From positions 77,944 through 141,943 of the forward strand of contig JADJRU010000008.1 in assembly GCA_016712105.1 (NCBI GenBank): a DNA stretch of 64,000 bases. Direction: 5' to 3'. This stretch comes from Ahniella sp. Lineage in GTDB: Bacteria > Pseudomonadota > Gammaproteobacteria > Xanthomonadales > Ahniellaceae. How positions within the stretch are numbered: position 1 is the first letter of the stretch; each line of letters opens with the position of its first letter. The notes beneath the pieces were generated by a model. That model saw only the letters and a list, made by a program, of their open reading frames with translations, made no database searches and was not told the origin of the DNA. Position numbers and translations under genes: made by a program. Positions 29,053 through 40,120 of the stretch are shown here, one piece after another.

Positions 29053-29513
29053 CACGCCACCAACAGGTACAGCCAGCCGTGGTCCTTCGCCGCGGCAGCA
29101 ATCATGGGGCGCAGCAGAAACGCGCCGATCATCAGCACGACCAGCCCGTTCTGTTTGCGGCCGTTGAAGTAGTCATACAGGTCGACGGCTTGTTGCTGCA
29201 GCGACGAAGCCCAATACGCCGCCGCGAGTTTGACGACGATCACGCCGATGAAGGCATACCGGAAGGTCGCCTGCTCCAGGTCCAGTGAGGCCAACAGAAC
29301 AAAAAGCGTCATGAATCCGACGAGGCCACCGAGACAGATCAAGGATTCCCGGATCCGCGTCGGCGAACCCACCGCCCAGGCGTTCAACGCAAGCCAGGCC
29401 AGGCCAATGCCGCCACCGACCATCATGGTGGCCAACAAGGGCCACATCGGGTCGACGACGATGGTGTTCAGTCCGCTCGGCCTTGGCTCATCGAGAATGC
29501 GATAGGCACTCAT
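29052..29513 (-). CDS. Hypothetical four-helix membrane protein in the AAA+/TPR operon
   Basis: A 153-residue membrane protein without a recognised domain. Four hydrophobic segments are visible (around residues 24-45, 60-78, 86-103 and 124-142), with the short charged loop YDYFNGRKQNG before the last. The start ATG overlaps the upstream AAA+ stop (ATGA) and the stop overlaps the downstream TPR start, so all three are translationally coupled and probably form one complex at the membrane. Confidence 0.78.
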   Translation of the reverse strand: MSAYRILDEPRPSGLNTIVVDPMWPLLATMMVGGGIGLAWLALNAWAVGSPTRIRESLICLGGLVGFMTLFVLLASLDLEQATFRYAFIGVIVVKLAAAYWASSLQQQAVDLYDYFNGRKQNGLVVLMIGAFLLRPMIAAAAKDHGWLYLLVA

Positions 29514-30862
29514 CGCTGACCGTGCCGGTCGAGGAACGCGAGCACTTCGTCGTACTGGCCGGCTTCATTCGCATAACGGGCGTAGTTGCGTGCCGTGGTC
29601 AGCCATTCCAGGGTGGTCGGTTTGGTGTCCTTGAGCGCCGACTTCAGCATCGGGTCGGTCAGCGGCACGTCTTCGCCTTGTTGCATGGACGCTTCGATCG
29701 CCTGGTCGACGGCTTCGTCGACCAGATGTGTCAGGTCGGCACCCGAAAAACCGCCGGTCTGCCGCGCGATGAAGCCAGTATCGATCGTGCCGGCGACCGG
29801 GCGCCCCTTGAGCAGTCCGCGCAGGATGTCCTCACGTGCTTCCTGATCCGGTGGCGGCACAAACAGCACCCGGTCGAATCGACCCGGCCTGCGGAACGCC
29901 GGATCCACAGCCCAGGGCACATTGGTCGCAGCCAGGATCAGCACGCCTTCGTTGTTGCGTTCGAAACCATCCAGTTCGGACAGGAACTGGCTGACCAGTT
30001 TGGCCGTGCCACTTTCCCGGGAATACTGGCGTTTGCCGCCCAGTGCCTCGACTTCATCGAAGAACAGCACCGCCGGCTTGGCGCGCCGCGCCTGGTCAAA
30101 CACGGCGCGCAGTTTGCGTTCGGATTCGCCGATGTAGAGGTCGAGCACATCCGATACCGCCACGTTGAAAAAACTCGCCGAACACTCGCCGGCCGTGGCG
30201 CGGGCAAGCAGCGTCTTGCCGCAACCGGGTGGGCCATACATCAGCACACCGCCACCGGCCTTGCGCGAGAACCGCTGGAACAGCGAGGGCTTCTGGAACG
30301 GCGTGATGATCCGCTTCCGGATCTGCGCCTTCACCTCGGCCAGCCCGCCGACGTCGGCAAACGTGATGCGTTGCTGTTTGGGCTGGAACAGGCGCACGAC
30401 ATCGTCGCCACCGCTTGCCGGCGGGATGTTCGTCTGCAACTTCTCGGTGGCCTTGCGCGCGCTGGCAATCGACACTACGCGCTCGTCGAGGCTCGCGCCC
30501 AAACCGCCGTCGTCGATCCCGGGCGCCAATTCGCGCGCCCGTGTCCACGTCTCGCGAGCAGCCGGGCGTTGATCCAGCGCCAACAGCACTCTGGCCCGGA
30601 CCAGCAGGGCCTCGGCCGAGTCGTCCGGAAGCCAATGAAGCGCCCGTTCCAGCAAGCCATCCTCGATCAGCGCGTTGCCGATCTTCAGGCGCAGGGCGGC
30701 GGTCAGCCGATTCGGTTCCAGCGCGAGTTCACCGAGTACGGCTACCAATCGGCCGGGCAGGGCGGCACCCAGGGCAGCCTGGACATAGGCGTCCAGCAGT
30801 GGCGGGTTGTCCGGGCTCAGGCGTAAGGCGGCCTCGATCGGGCTCAGGATGGCGTCATTCAT
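29510..30862 (-). CDS. AAA+ ATPase with N-terminal TPR-like region
   Basis: A 450-residue protein. The first 150 residues are helical, TPR-like repeats (LALEPNRLTAALRLKIGNAL, LLALDQRPAARETWTRA). One classical AAA domain follows: Walker A GPPGCGKT at residues 210-217, Walker B VLFFDEVEAL near 265, sensor LILAATNVPW and the arginine finger RRPGRFDR, then a C-terminal lid. This is the Vps4/FtsH/CDC48 clade, implying a hexameric remodelling or unfolding machine. There is no protease domain and no membrane helix, but the two genes coupled behind it encode membrane proteins. The ATG at 30862 is taken; an in-frame ATG lies 18 bases upstream. It is divergent from leuS. Confidence 0.88.
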   Translation of the reverse strand: MNDAILSPIEAALRLSPDNPPLLDAYVQAALGAALPGRLVAVLGELALEPNRLTAALRLKIGNALIEDGLLERALHWLPDDSAEALLVRARVLLALDQRPAARETWTRARELAPGIDDGGLGASLDERVVSIASARKATEKLQTNIPPASGGDDVVRLFQPKQQRITFADVGGLAEVKAQIRKRIITPFQKPSLFQRFSRKAGGGVLMYGPPGCGKTLLARATAGECSASFFNVAVSDVLDLYIGESERKLRAVFDQARRAKPAVLFFDEVEALGGKRQYSRESGTAKLVSQFLSELDGFERNNEGVLILAATNVPWAVDPAFRRPGRFDRVLFVPPPDQEAREDILRGLLKGRPVAGTIDTGFIARQTGGFSGADLTHLVDEAVDQAIEASMQQGEDVPLTDPMLKSALKDTKPTTLEWLTTARNYARYANEAGQYDEVLAFLDRHGQR

Positions 30863-31021
30863 GCTGTGATGATCAATCATTGAGGGCGGGCAAAACAAGG
30901 ACACCTTCATACCCCGCGGCCCCCGCCATTTGCTTGGCGCAGCGGCTCCGCTAGGCTTGTGCCCTTTCCCCTCATGGACGACCCGGCTTGGGTCGAAGTC
31001 GGTATGCAAGAAAACATTGGA

Positions 31022-33615
31022 ATGCAAGAAACCTATGATGCCAAATCGGTTGAGGCCGCCGCACAGGCGTTCTGGGACCGAAATCGTTCCTTTGACGTGA
31101 CGGAAGATCCAGGCAAACCAAAATTCTTCTGTCTGTCGATGCTGCCTTACCCGTCTGGTGCGTTGCACATGGGGCACGTCCGCAACTACACGATCGGCGA
31201 CGTGATGAGCCGTCACAAGCGCATGCTCGGGTTCAACGTGCTGCAGCCGATGGGCTGGGACGCGTTCGGCCTGCCGGCCGAAAATGCCGCGATCAAGAAC
31301 AACACCGCGCCGGCCAAGTGGACGTACGCCAACATCGGCCACATGCGGGAACAGTTGAAGTCCATGGGCTATGCCATTGATTGGACTCGCGAATTCGCGA
31401 CCTGTTCACCCGAGTATTACCGTTGGGAGCAGCTGTTCTTCACGCGCCTGTTCAAGAAGGGCATCGTCTACCGCAAGAACGCCGTGGTGAACTGGGATCC
31501 GGTCGACCAGACCGTGCTGGCGAATGAGCAGGTCATCGACGGTCGTGGCTGGCGCTCGGGCGCCCTCGTCGAACGTCGCGAAATCCCGCAGTGGTTCTTC
31601 AAGATCACCGCGTATGCCGATGAATTGCTGGGTGAATTGGACAACCTGCCGGGTTGGCCGGACGCCGTGAAGATCATGCAGCGCAACTGGATCGGCCGGT
31701 CGGAAGGCCTGAACATCCAGTTCGCGATCGAGGGCAGTTCCGATGCGCTGGCGGTCTATACCACCCGCCCGGACACCCTGATGGGCGTGACGTTCGTGTC
31801 GATCGCCGCCGAACATCCTCTGGCGCTGAAAGCGGCCGAAACGAATCCGGCGCTGGCGACATTCCTCGCCGAGTGCAAAACCGCCGCGGTCAGTGAAGCA
31901 GCGATGGAAACCATGGAAAAGCGCGGCATGGCCACGGGCCTGCACGCGATCCATCCGGTGACCGGCGCCAAGGTGCCTGTTTGGGTCGCCAACTTTGTCC
32001 TGTTTGGTTACGGGACCGGCGCGGTGATGGCGGTTCCGGGTCACGACGAACGCGACCATGAGTTCGCGACCAAATACCAGTTGCCGATCGTGCAGGTCAT
32101 CCGGCCACTGGATGGCAACGACATTGACGTGTCGCAGGCGGCCTATACCGAACAAGGCCTGCTGATGAACTCAGGCGCGTACGACGGCATGACCTACAGC
32201 CAGGCGTTCAAGTCACTGGCCGAACGGTTCGAAAAGGCGGGAAGTGGCTCACGCAAGGTCAATTATCGACTGCGCGACTGGGGTGTATCGCGCCAGCGTT
32301 ACTGGGGTTGCCCGATCCCCGTCATCTATTGCGCGAAGTGCGACGCGGTGCCGGTGCCGGAAGACCAGCTGCCGGTGATCCTGCCCGAAGACGTGGCGTT
32401 TTCGGGCGTGAAGTCGCCGATCAAGGCCGACCCGACCTGGCGGCAAGACCACTTGCCCGCAGTGCGGCGGCCCGGCCGAGCGCGAGACCGACACCTTCGA
32501 CACCTTCATGGAGTCGAGCTGGTACTACGCCCGCTACACCTCGCCGGGTGCCACCGATCTGGTCGACGAGCGCGCGAATTACTGGCTGCCGGTTGACCAG
32601 TACATCGGCGGCATCGAACACGCGATCCTGCACCTGCTGTATTTCCGCTTCTTCCACAAGCTGATGTGTGATGCCGGCCTGGTTGGCATGCGCGAACCGG
32701 CAACGAACCTGCTGTGCCAGGGCATGGTGGTGGCCGAGACGTTCTATCGCGACGCCGAAAACGGCGGCAAGGACTGGTTCAATCCGGCCGATGTCGAAGT
32801 CACGACGGACGAACGCGGCAAGATCACCGGCGCCCAGCTCAAGAGCGACGGCCAGCCGGTGATGATCGGGCCGACCGAAAAGATGTCGAAGTCGAAGAAC
32901 AACGGCGTGGATCCGGCAGTGATGGTGTCGCAGTTTGGTGCCGACACGGTGCGTCTGTTCTCGATGTTCGCGGCACCGCCGGAACTGTCGCTGGACTGGA
33001 ACGAGCAGGGCGTCGAAGGCATGAGCCGCTTCCTGCGGCGCCTGTGGCGCGAAGTGCGCGACCATGTGGCCGCGGGTCCGGCACCGGCACTCGACGTGTC
33101 GGCGCTGACGCCCGAGCAGCGGGCAATCCGCCGCAAGCTGCACGAAACCATCCAGAAAGTCGCCGACGACATCGGGCGCCGCCACACCTACAACACTGCC
33201 ATTGCGGCAGTGATGGAACTGATGAACGCCTTGGGCAAGTTCGCGGACAGAAGTGATGCCGCGCGGGCCGTGTTGCAGGAAGCCTGGTCGTCGATCGTGT
33301 TGCTGCTGAACCCGATCACGCCGCATATCAGCCATACCTTGTGGCAGGCGCTGGGTCATGCCGAAACCCTGCTCGAAGACCTGCCGTATCCGAAAGCCGA
33401 CTCCGGATGCGCTGGTACGCGACACGCTCACGCTCGCGGTTCAGGTCAACGGCAAGTTGCGCGCGACGATCGAAGTGCCGGCTTCGGCCACCCAGGCCGA
33501 CATCGAACAGGCGGCGCTGGCCGAGGAACAAGTACAGCGATTCACGAATGGTGCGACACCGAAGAAGATCATCATCGTGCCGGGACGGCTCGTCAACATT
33601 GTGGTGGCCGCATGA
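31022..33615 (+). CDS. leuS: Leucyl-tRNA synthetase, two frameshifts
   Basis: The reconstructed enzyme is 863 residues, the normal LeuS length. It has the HIGH-type motif HMGH in PSGALHMGHVRNYTIGDV, the editing domain TTRPDTLMG, the DWGVSRQRYWGCP segment and the KMSKS loop in EKMSKSKNNGVDP. It charges tRNA-Leu in the cytoplasm. One extra G near 32441 and one extra A in the AAA at 33393 each shift the frame; removing them gives WRKTTCPQCGGPAERE and YPKPTPDALVRDT. Because leuS is essential, both are probably sequencing errors. ATG 31022 (MQETYDAK) is preferred over ATG 31004. It overlaps lptE by four bases. Confidence 0.95.
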
Positions 33616-34097
33616 ACACCTTTGGTCGTGGGTTGATGGCAATGCTTGTTCTGACCATTGCCGCTTGCGGGTTCCAGTTGCGGGAAGCGCGCCCTTTGGG
33701 CAAGGCGCTGGGGCATGTACGCATCGAGTCGGCCGACCCGTTCTCGATGTTGCCGCAGGCGCTCACCCGAGCGCTGTACGAGCGCGGCGCGAAAGTGGCA
33801 AGCGGCGAGGGCGCCAGTGTGCTGAAGATCATCAAGGACGAGGCCCTGACCGAGCCCCTGACGATCGGCGAAGCCGCGCGTGTGCAGGAATACCGCGTGA
33901 CCCTGCGGATCGAATTCGAATTGCGTGATGCCAGCGGCAAAGAGCTGCTGCCGATCACCAGGATCGAGCGCCGGCGCGACTATCGCTTCGACGAAACCCA
34001 GGCTCTGGGCGCCAGCGCCGAAGACGAACGCGTGCGTGAAGAACTGCGCCGCGAGCAGGTGTACGCCGTCCTGCGTGCGCTGGAAGCCGTCGAGTAA
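33612..34097 (+). CDS. lptE: LPS-assembly lipoprotein LptE
   Basis: A 161-residue outer-membrane lipoprotein. The lipobox LTIAAC puts the lipidated Cys at position 19, and CGFQLRE directly follows, as in all LptE proteins. It forms the plug of the LptD barrel that inserts lipopolysaccharide into the outer membrane. The start overlaps the leuS stop (ATGA) and the stop overlaps holA (TAATG), reproducing the conserved leuS-lptE-holA-nadD order. It is intact. Confidence 0.93.
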   Translation: MNTFGRGLMAMLVLTIAACGFQLREARPLGKALGHVRIESADPFSMLPQALTRALYERGAKVASGEGASVLKIIKDEALTEPLTIGEAARVQEYRVTLRIEFELRDASGKELLPITRIERRRDYRFDETQALGASAEDERVREELRREQVYAVLRALEAVE

Positions 34098-35115
34098 TGC
34101 CCTGGAGCAGCTCCCAGCTGGACAAGCATGCGCGGGATACCTCGCCCATGTTGCCGGTGTATCTGATTGCCGGCGAAGAACATCTGCTGGTGCTGGAGGC
34201 CGCTGATCGGCTGCGGACCAAGGCCAAGAGCCAGGGGTTTCTGGAGCGTCAGGTGCTGGACGCCGAGGGCAGCTTCGACTGGGACGATCTGGCGCGTGCG
34301 GGGGCCAACCTGTCGCTGTTTGCCAGCCAGCGAATGATCGACCTGCGTTGCCCGGGCGGCAAACCCGGCAATCAAGGTTCCGAGGCGATCCAGGCGTTTT
34401 GTTCGCGGCGCCACCGGACACGGTCCTGCTGATCACCTGTACGAGTTGGGGCAAGGCGAACGAGGGCAAGTGGGTACAAGCCATCGAGCGAGTCGGTGCG
34501 TACCTGCCAATCTGGCCCCTTCGGCGCGACGATCTCGATCGATGGATCGCCGAACGTGCCCGCAGTCGTGATCTGAATGTCACGAACGATACCGTGGCGG
34601 CCATCGCCGAGCGGGTCGAGGGCAATCTGCTGGCAGCCGCGCAGGAAATCGACAAGCTCAAATTGCTGGTGCCGGAAGGGCGGATCGATGCGGCGACGGT
34701 CGAGCGGGTCACCGCGGACAGTGCCCGCTACGACGTGTTTGGTCTGGTTGACGCCGCGCTGGCCGGTGATGGCGCACGGGTCGTGCGCATACTCCGGGGA
34801 CTCAAGGCCGAAGGTGAGGTCGTCCCGGGGCTGATCAGCTGGTTTGTCATGCAATTGCAGGCCATGGTTCGGCTGTCTGCCTTGGCGCCGGGGCAACAAT
34901 CCCAGGCCATGGCCCAGGAACGGATCTTCGGACCGCGCCAGGCCGTGGTGCGCAAAGTGCTGGCACGCACCGACCGGACCTTCTGGGAGCGTCGGCTGCA
35001 GGAGGCCGCGGAAGTCGACCGGCTCGGCAAGGGGCGAGGAACCGGGGATCCATTCCTGGCGTTCGAACGCTTGCTGCTGAAAATTGCCGACAGACGCCAG
35101 TTCGGCAGCCTCTGA
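34097..35115 (+). CDS. holA: DNA polymerase III delta subunit, one frameshift
   Basis: The reconstructed protein has 339 residues, close to E. coli HolA. Motifs include LPVYLIAGEEHLLVLEAADRLR at the N-terminus, WAERAR-like DLDRWIAERARSRDL, and AERVEGNLLAAAQEIDKLKLL, which is diagnostic of the delta subunit. It is part of the clamp loader that puts the beta clamp on DNA. A missing C near 34400 breaks the frame (QAFC); restoring it gives QAFLFAAPPDTVLLITC. The subunit is essential, so this is probably a sequencing error. It starts at the lptE stop. Confidence 0.92.
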
Positions 35116-35337
35116 CGAATCGTTCACCCAGGCACTGGCTTTGTCAGGAAACTGCAAGGAATCAATAATTTGCGCCGTTTTGCCGGTCTGTGCGTGTTGT
35201 GACCGCGATTTGACTGTAATCGTTTTGATCGGGGGGCATTGATGCAATGGAATCCTTCGGGCTAGTCTCGGGTGGACCGGTGCAGGGCGCGACTCCAGGG
35301 TCGGGCAGAGCACGCCAACAGAACAAGGACCAGTTTG

Positions 35338-35967
35338 ATGCTTGCAATGTTCGGGGGGACATTCGACCCCATTCACATCGCCCACCTCACCGTGGCCCGC
35401 GAGGCGCACAAGGCGCTGGGCGGGGAGTTGCGCATGGTGCCCGCCCAGGTGCCGCCGCACCGGGACCAACCCACGGCATCACCCGAACAACGTCTGGCCA
35501 TGCTCAAGCTGGCAAGGACAAGCCTTTGACGCTGGCTGGTCGAGCGCGAGATCAACCGCGCCGGACCGAGTTACAGCTTCGACACACTGTGTGAATTCGC
35601 CGCGAGATCGGTGCAGCCAGCCGCTCGTGTTGGTCGTGGGCGCAGATGCATTCGCGCATTTCGATTCCTGGTTCCGCTGGCGCGACATCTTCAAGGTGGC
35701 CCACGTGCTGGTGCTGACGCGCCCGAAAGCGCCGAGTCGGGGCACCTGGACAAATGATCTGGAAGGATTCGTGCGGCCACGCATCGTGCCCCGCGCCATC
35801 CAGTTGCGCCAACGTGCAGCCGGCATGATTGCCAGCCTCGGCGTCACACCGATGCTGGTGTCGGCCAGTGGATGCCGCCGAAACTCGCTGCCGGTGAGCC
35901 GGTCGACACCTTGTTGCCCAAGCCAGTGCTCGACTACATCAGCAAGAACAAGCTCTATAAGGCCTGA
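35338..35967 (+). CDS. nadD: Nicotinate-nucleotide adenylyltransferase, multiple frameshifts
   Basis: The reconstructed span gives about 209 residues, the normal NadD size. The start MLAMFGGTFDPIHIAHL is the nucleotidyltransferase signature (GGTFDPIH). Pieces in successive frames then read RAGPSYSFDTL, VLVVGADAFAHFDSWFRW and the C-terminal LLPKPVLDYISKNKLYKA ending in TGA at 35967. At least four frame changes occur, near 35510, 35537, 35610 and 35875. The enzyme makes NaAD from NaMN in NAD synthesis and is essential, so errors in the sequence are the likely cause. It follows holA after a 222-base gap in the usual gene order. Confidence 0.88.
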
Positions 35968-36304
35968 TGTTGCTGTCGAGAAACGCCATCCTGGCGTTCT
36001 CAACAGCGAGTCCGGTACCGGCCCTCAATCACTTGCGGATCTCGCGGGCGCCGTCATTGCTGTTGAAAACGCCATCCGGGTCTCAACGACGCGAGTCCGG
36101 TACGCCCGACTCGCTTACGCCGAATCAATCACTGCGTGATCGATTGCGGGCGCGCCATCCATGGCGCGAGCGGGTTGTTTTCGACAGCCTGCTCCGTGTG
36201 CAGAACGTGGCGTGATCCAAACCACGTTCCGGCATGCCACCCATGGACATGCGGGCGTCGGACGATAAACTGCGCGTTCATATCGGCTTGTATCGGGGAA
36301 CATC
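35968..36304. repeat. Intergenic region with an imperfect direct repeat
   Basis: The 337 bases after nadD contain two diverged direct copies of about 50 bases, near 35969 and 36055 (TTGCTGT..GA..AACGCCATCC, ending GCGAGTCCGGTAC in both). The first forms an ACGCCA-TCC-TGGCGT hairpin. A further hairpin CGCGCCATCCATGGCGCG lies near 36158. No gene was found. Confidence 0.6.
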
Positions 36305-37825
36305 ATGGCCAGACTCAAAAAAGCTCCAATCGTGGTGCTCGGTTCGATCATTGCGATGGTCGTGACCAATTGCCGCATGAACAGCGTGGCCGACGACACC
36401 CACCATGTCTTTGCTCAGGGCGGCAATGTCAGTGTTGGATCCGCCACCGGCGCATTCTCCGGCAACCTCGTCTACGACGATGTCGCCGTTTGGCCTGACA
36501 TGACCAGCGAGACGACCGAAGCGACACGCGCCGACGAAGTCACGATCAGCACGCCTGGCATTGGCTGGCTGCTTGGAGCCGCTTTTGGCAACAATCGGGT
36601 GGATGCGGCCAATCGTGGCTTCGCGCTCCCGGATGAACTCTCTGGCGCCAGTGGCAAGGGGCCAGTTCGGTGGCCCTCCTGGCCTGAAGGAATTGTCGAT
36701 CACTGCCACGAACGTGAAACTCGACCGGGATGCCCGCGCGTTTTTCCTGCCCGACTGGATCGGCTTCAACAGTCTGGCGCCATTCGATGCCTTTGGGCTG
36801 TGCGTTGAACAAGTCCTGGCGGCATGAAGACATCAGCGGTGTCCTTGGTTTGCCCGAAGGGGATGTGCAGATTGCCGCGTCAATCCGGAATCCGGACGGC
36901 AATGTTGCCGAAGTCGAAGCACGGTTTACGCGACCGGGGTATCGAACGCCACCTACAAGGCCCGCTACGACATGCCGTCGGGTTTTGATCTGTCGTCGCT
37001 GGATTTTGATCAGGCCAAACTGCTGGATGCCACCTGGACCATCGAAGACGAGGGATTCGTCAAGGCGCGCAACAGCGCTTGCGCCAGCCTCATCGGCCTG
37101 AAGGAAAAGCGGTACCACCAGATCCACCTGACGGCATTGCGGCGGGAGCTGCTTGCGATCGGGCTGATTCCGGATGCCGGCATCGAGGAAGCCTATGCGG
37201 CCTATCTGACAAAGGCGGCAAACTCGTGTTCAGCTTCAAACCCGCGGCCAACTACAAGCAGCAACTCAGCGCTGCAGCCGACGTGAACGCCCGGACCCAG
37301 GCGCTCGGTCTGAGCCTGAAGACCTCGGGCGCAGCAGTACCCATGACGTTCTATGCGCTCACGCCAAGCGAGTGGAATGACGACATCCGTACGCGCACGA
37401 TCACGAACCTGATCAATCAGGCCAAGGCGCTGGACGACGGTACCTTGGCACTGATCGATGAATCGACCAATTCGCTGCTGGAAAACCTGCTGCTGTCCGA
37501 ATCGACGACTGCCGTGGTGGATGCCTCGGAACTTCCATTCACGGAAGGCGAAACCGTGGTGCCGGCAGAGGCCGGCGGGGAAGCGGAAGCCGGAAGCGAA
37601 ATCCTGATCCAGAAAGTCGCTTTCGAGGAATTGCCGAAAGCTGTTGGCCAGAAAGTGATCATCACGACGACCTTCGGCAGCAAACGTGAGGGCATTCTGA
37701 AATCAGCGCACAACGCCGGCATCACGGTTTATACCAACCTTCGCGGTTCCATGGCCGACGTCAATATTCCGAAGGCCGATATCACCAGTGCTGAAGTGCA
37801 TTGGGATACCGTCAAAACGCAGTGA
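36305..37825 (+). CDS. Hypothetical exported protein, four frameshifts
   Basis: I do not recognise this family. The reconstructed protein is about 506 residues and begins with a hydrophobic export signal or anchor (KKAPIVVLGSIIAMVV). Segments in successive frames read NVSVGSATGAFSGNLVYDDV, ELSITATNVKLDRDARAFF, GDVQIAASIRNPDGNVAEVE, DFDQAKLLDATWTIEDEGF, KLVFSFKPAANYKQQLSAA and finally a Glu/Ala-rich linker plus KVIITTTFGSKREGILK. One-base changes near 36660, 36803, 36925 and 37215 rejoin them (two insertions, two deletions, no net shift). A GGGGAA ribosome binding site precedes the ATG. The repeated TATNVK/ATVYATG strands suggest a periplasmic beta protein. Confidence 0.6.
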
Positions 37826-37882
37826 CGCAGCAGGACTGAAACATGGGGGTGATCACCGCGCAGGTGGGAATCACCCTGATTC

Positions 37883-39204
37883 TTACTCCGCGGCTGCTGC
37901 AGTGCTTCCAGCGTCATCGCGGTCATCGCTCCCGAGAATCAAACCACTTTCCTCGATGTGGAAACCGGGGGTGTGGTGATCGGCCAGATCCTTCAGCTCC
38001 GTGTCCGGGTTCCTGCCGCCCAATGCGAAGTAGAAACTCGGTACCTGGTTCGCGAAGAACGAATGATCTTCGGCACCGGTCTGTGCCTTCTGCTCAACCA
38101 GGTTGGCGTCACCCGCCACGGCTTTCAGAACCGGCAACATCCGGTGCACCAACGCCGCATCGTTCTTGTTGACCGGGTAGTGGCTGGAGTAGGGCAGATC
38201 GATTTCCACCGTCGCGCCCATACTCTCCGCGACGTTCTCCGCCACGGTCCGAATACGTTGGTGGACCAAAGTGCGAGCGTTGTCGTTCAAGGTGCGAACC
38301 GTGCCCAGCATTTCGACCTGTTCGGGAATGATGTTGGACCGGACGCCACCCTGGATCTTGCCGATCGTCACAACCGCCGCTTCGTCGGTCAGGTCCACGG
38401 ATCGCGAGACGATGGTCTGCAGGCTGTTGATCATCTGCGCCGACGTCACGATCGGATCCACGCCCGCCCATGGGTAAGCGCCGTGTGAGCCCTTGCCTTT
38501 GACGACAATACGCAGGTCGTCTACTGCGGCCGCGATCGAGCCGGCCTTCAGCCGATCTTGCCGGCGTCGAGAGAGGCATCGATATGCAGCGCAAAAATCA
38601 GGTCCACTTTCGGGTTGTCGAGCACCCCTTCCTTGACCATCATTTCCGCGCCGCCTTCCTCACCTTTCGGCGTACCTTCTTCGGCCGGCTGGAAAATGAA
38701 CTTCACGGTGCCGCTCAGGTTTTCCTTTTGAGCGGCCAGCACCTCGGCCACACCCATCAGGATCGCCACATGCGTGTCGTGTCCGCAGGCATGCATCACG
38801 CCGACGGTTTCGCCGTTGTATTCACCAGTCGCTTCGGACTTGAAAGGCAAGTCGTTGCGCTCGGTGATGGGCAGGCCATCCATATCGGCACGGATGGCCA
38901 CGACCGGGCCGGGTTTGCCGCCCTTGAGAATGCCCACGACGCCGGTGTGGGCCACGCCGGTCTGGATGTCGATGCCAAGCGCTTTCAGGTGTTCGGCGAC
39001 TTTGGCGGAAGTCCTGAACTCGCGGTTGCCCAGTTCCGGATGCTGATGGAAATCACGGCGCCAGCTGATGACCTTCGGTTCGATCTCCCGGACCTGATTC
39101 TCGATCGGCGAGCTCAGGACGGGGTCGGCGGCCAACGCCGAGAACGATGCAGAGCCAGCCAGCAATGCCGACAGGACCGCGCGTGACAACAGGTTTCTGG
39201 ACAT
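37883..39204 (-). CDS. Exported M20 family amidohydrolase, one frameshift
   Basis: The reconstructed protein has 440 residues with a signal peptide (MSRNLLSRAVLSALLAGSAS, cleavage near LAADP). The dinuclear-metal site of M20D amidohydrolases is visible as MHACGHDTH, and FQPAEEGTPKGEEGGA carries the catalytic and bridging acidic residues. C-terminal motifs are KGKGSHGAYPW (dimerisation domain) and AEDHSFFANQVPSFYFALGG. It probably hydrolyses N-acyl amino acids or hippurate-like substrates in the periplasm. A missing C near 38551 creates a stop (GKIG-stop); restoring it gives GKIGLKAGSIAAAVDD. It is convergent with the preceding gene. Confidence 0.9.
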
Positions 39205-39385
39205 GGTGCGCTCCGTTGGTGCCGCCGCAGACAAGAGGCAGCCTGGAATAGTGGGCGCGGTGGTGGTGTCAACCATCGCGAGGTGAGTCCGAGCCTGCGC
39301 AATCCTCGGATTGGGGTCAAGCGTTCCAGGCTACGGAACCGTAAACAATCTCTCAACCAAGCGGGACAGCATCGCATCATCAAAC

Positions 39386-39560
39386 CCTTCTCCCGTTTTA
39401 CGGGAGAAGGTGGCCGAAGGCCGGATGAGGGCCAGATTGGCGCGAAGCTCCGGCGGAGAAGGTGGCCGAAGGCCGGATGAGGGCCTGATTGGCGCGAATT
39501 TCTGTCAGTCGCCAGATTTCCCATCTGCCTGCCGGCATCTTCTCCCGCAAGCGGGAGAAG
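39386..39560. repeat. REP-like element of the CTTCTCCCG family, copy 3
   Basis: Outer hairpins CTTCTCCCG-TTTTA-CGGGAGAAG (39386-39410) and CTTCTCCCG-CAAG-CGGGAGAAG (ending 39560) enclose a partial tandem duplication of GGTGGCCGAAGGCCGGATGA with GATTGGCGCGAA. The remaining parts of the 39205-39646 gap show no gene. Confidence 0.85.
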
Positions 39561-39646
39561 AATTGATCTGGTCCAGCAGCGATCCGGTTCACACGCTGCG
39601 AGACGAATTGCTTCGATTCCTGCTGTTGAATCGAACAGCAGTCAAC

Positions 39647-40069
39647 TCACCCCGGCATTTTCGAGCCGGTGAAGTTCAGCATCCACGGCGTTCCGAACCG
39701 ATCCGTCAGCATCGCAAATCGTTCGGCCCAAAAGGTTTCGCAGGGCGGCATGATCATCGACAAAGCCGATACGGACAACGAAGCAAACAGACGATCAAAT
39801 TCTGCAGCAGACTCCGGCGCCAGCGTCACCGAAAAGCCCTGGGGTGCCTGATACATGCCTTCCGGACAATCCGAGCCCATGATCTGATCGTCGCCGACCT
39901 GGATCGTCATGTGCATGACCAGATCCGGTCCACCCGGCATGGCATCTTCGGGGCTCGGCACATCACGGTTGTGGCTGACGTGCAGAACACTGCCGCCCAG
40001 CAGATTCGCATACAGCGTCATCGCCTCAAGGCAGGTGCCCGGAAACATCAGGTAGATCGTCGGTTTCAT
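39647..40069 (-). CDS. VOC/PhnB-like glyoxalase-superfamily protein
   Basis: A 140-residue protein of the PhnB-like VOC superfamily. MKPTIYLMFPGTCLEAMTLY is the standard opening strand and helix; VMHMTIQVGDDQIMGSD and the C-terminal FWAERFAMLTDRFGTPWMLN are family signatures. The catalytic role of these proteins is mostly unknown. GGAGG lies five bases before the ATG at 40069, which excludes the nine-residue longer form. It is intact. Confidence 0.87.
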   Translation of the reverse strand: MKPTIYLMFPGTCLEAMTLYANLLGGSVLHVSHNRDVPSPEDAMPGGPDLVMHMTIQVGDDQIMGSDCPEGMYQAPQGFSVTLAPESAAEFDRLFASLSVSALSMIMPPCETFWAERFAMLTDRFGTPWMLNFTGSKMPG

Positions 40070-40120
40070 GAATCCTCCAGGTTGTAGGGCAAGCACTATC
40101 TGAATCCGCTGTGAAACGAT

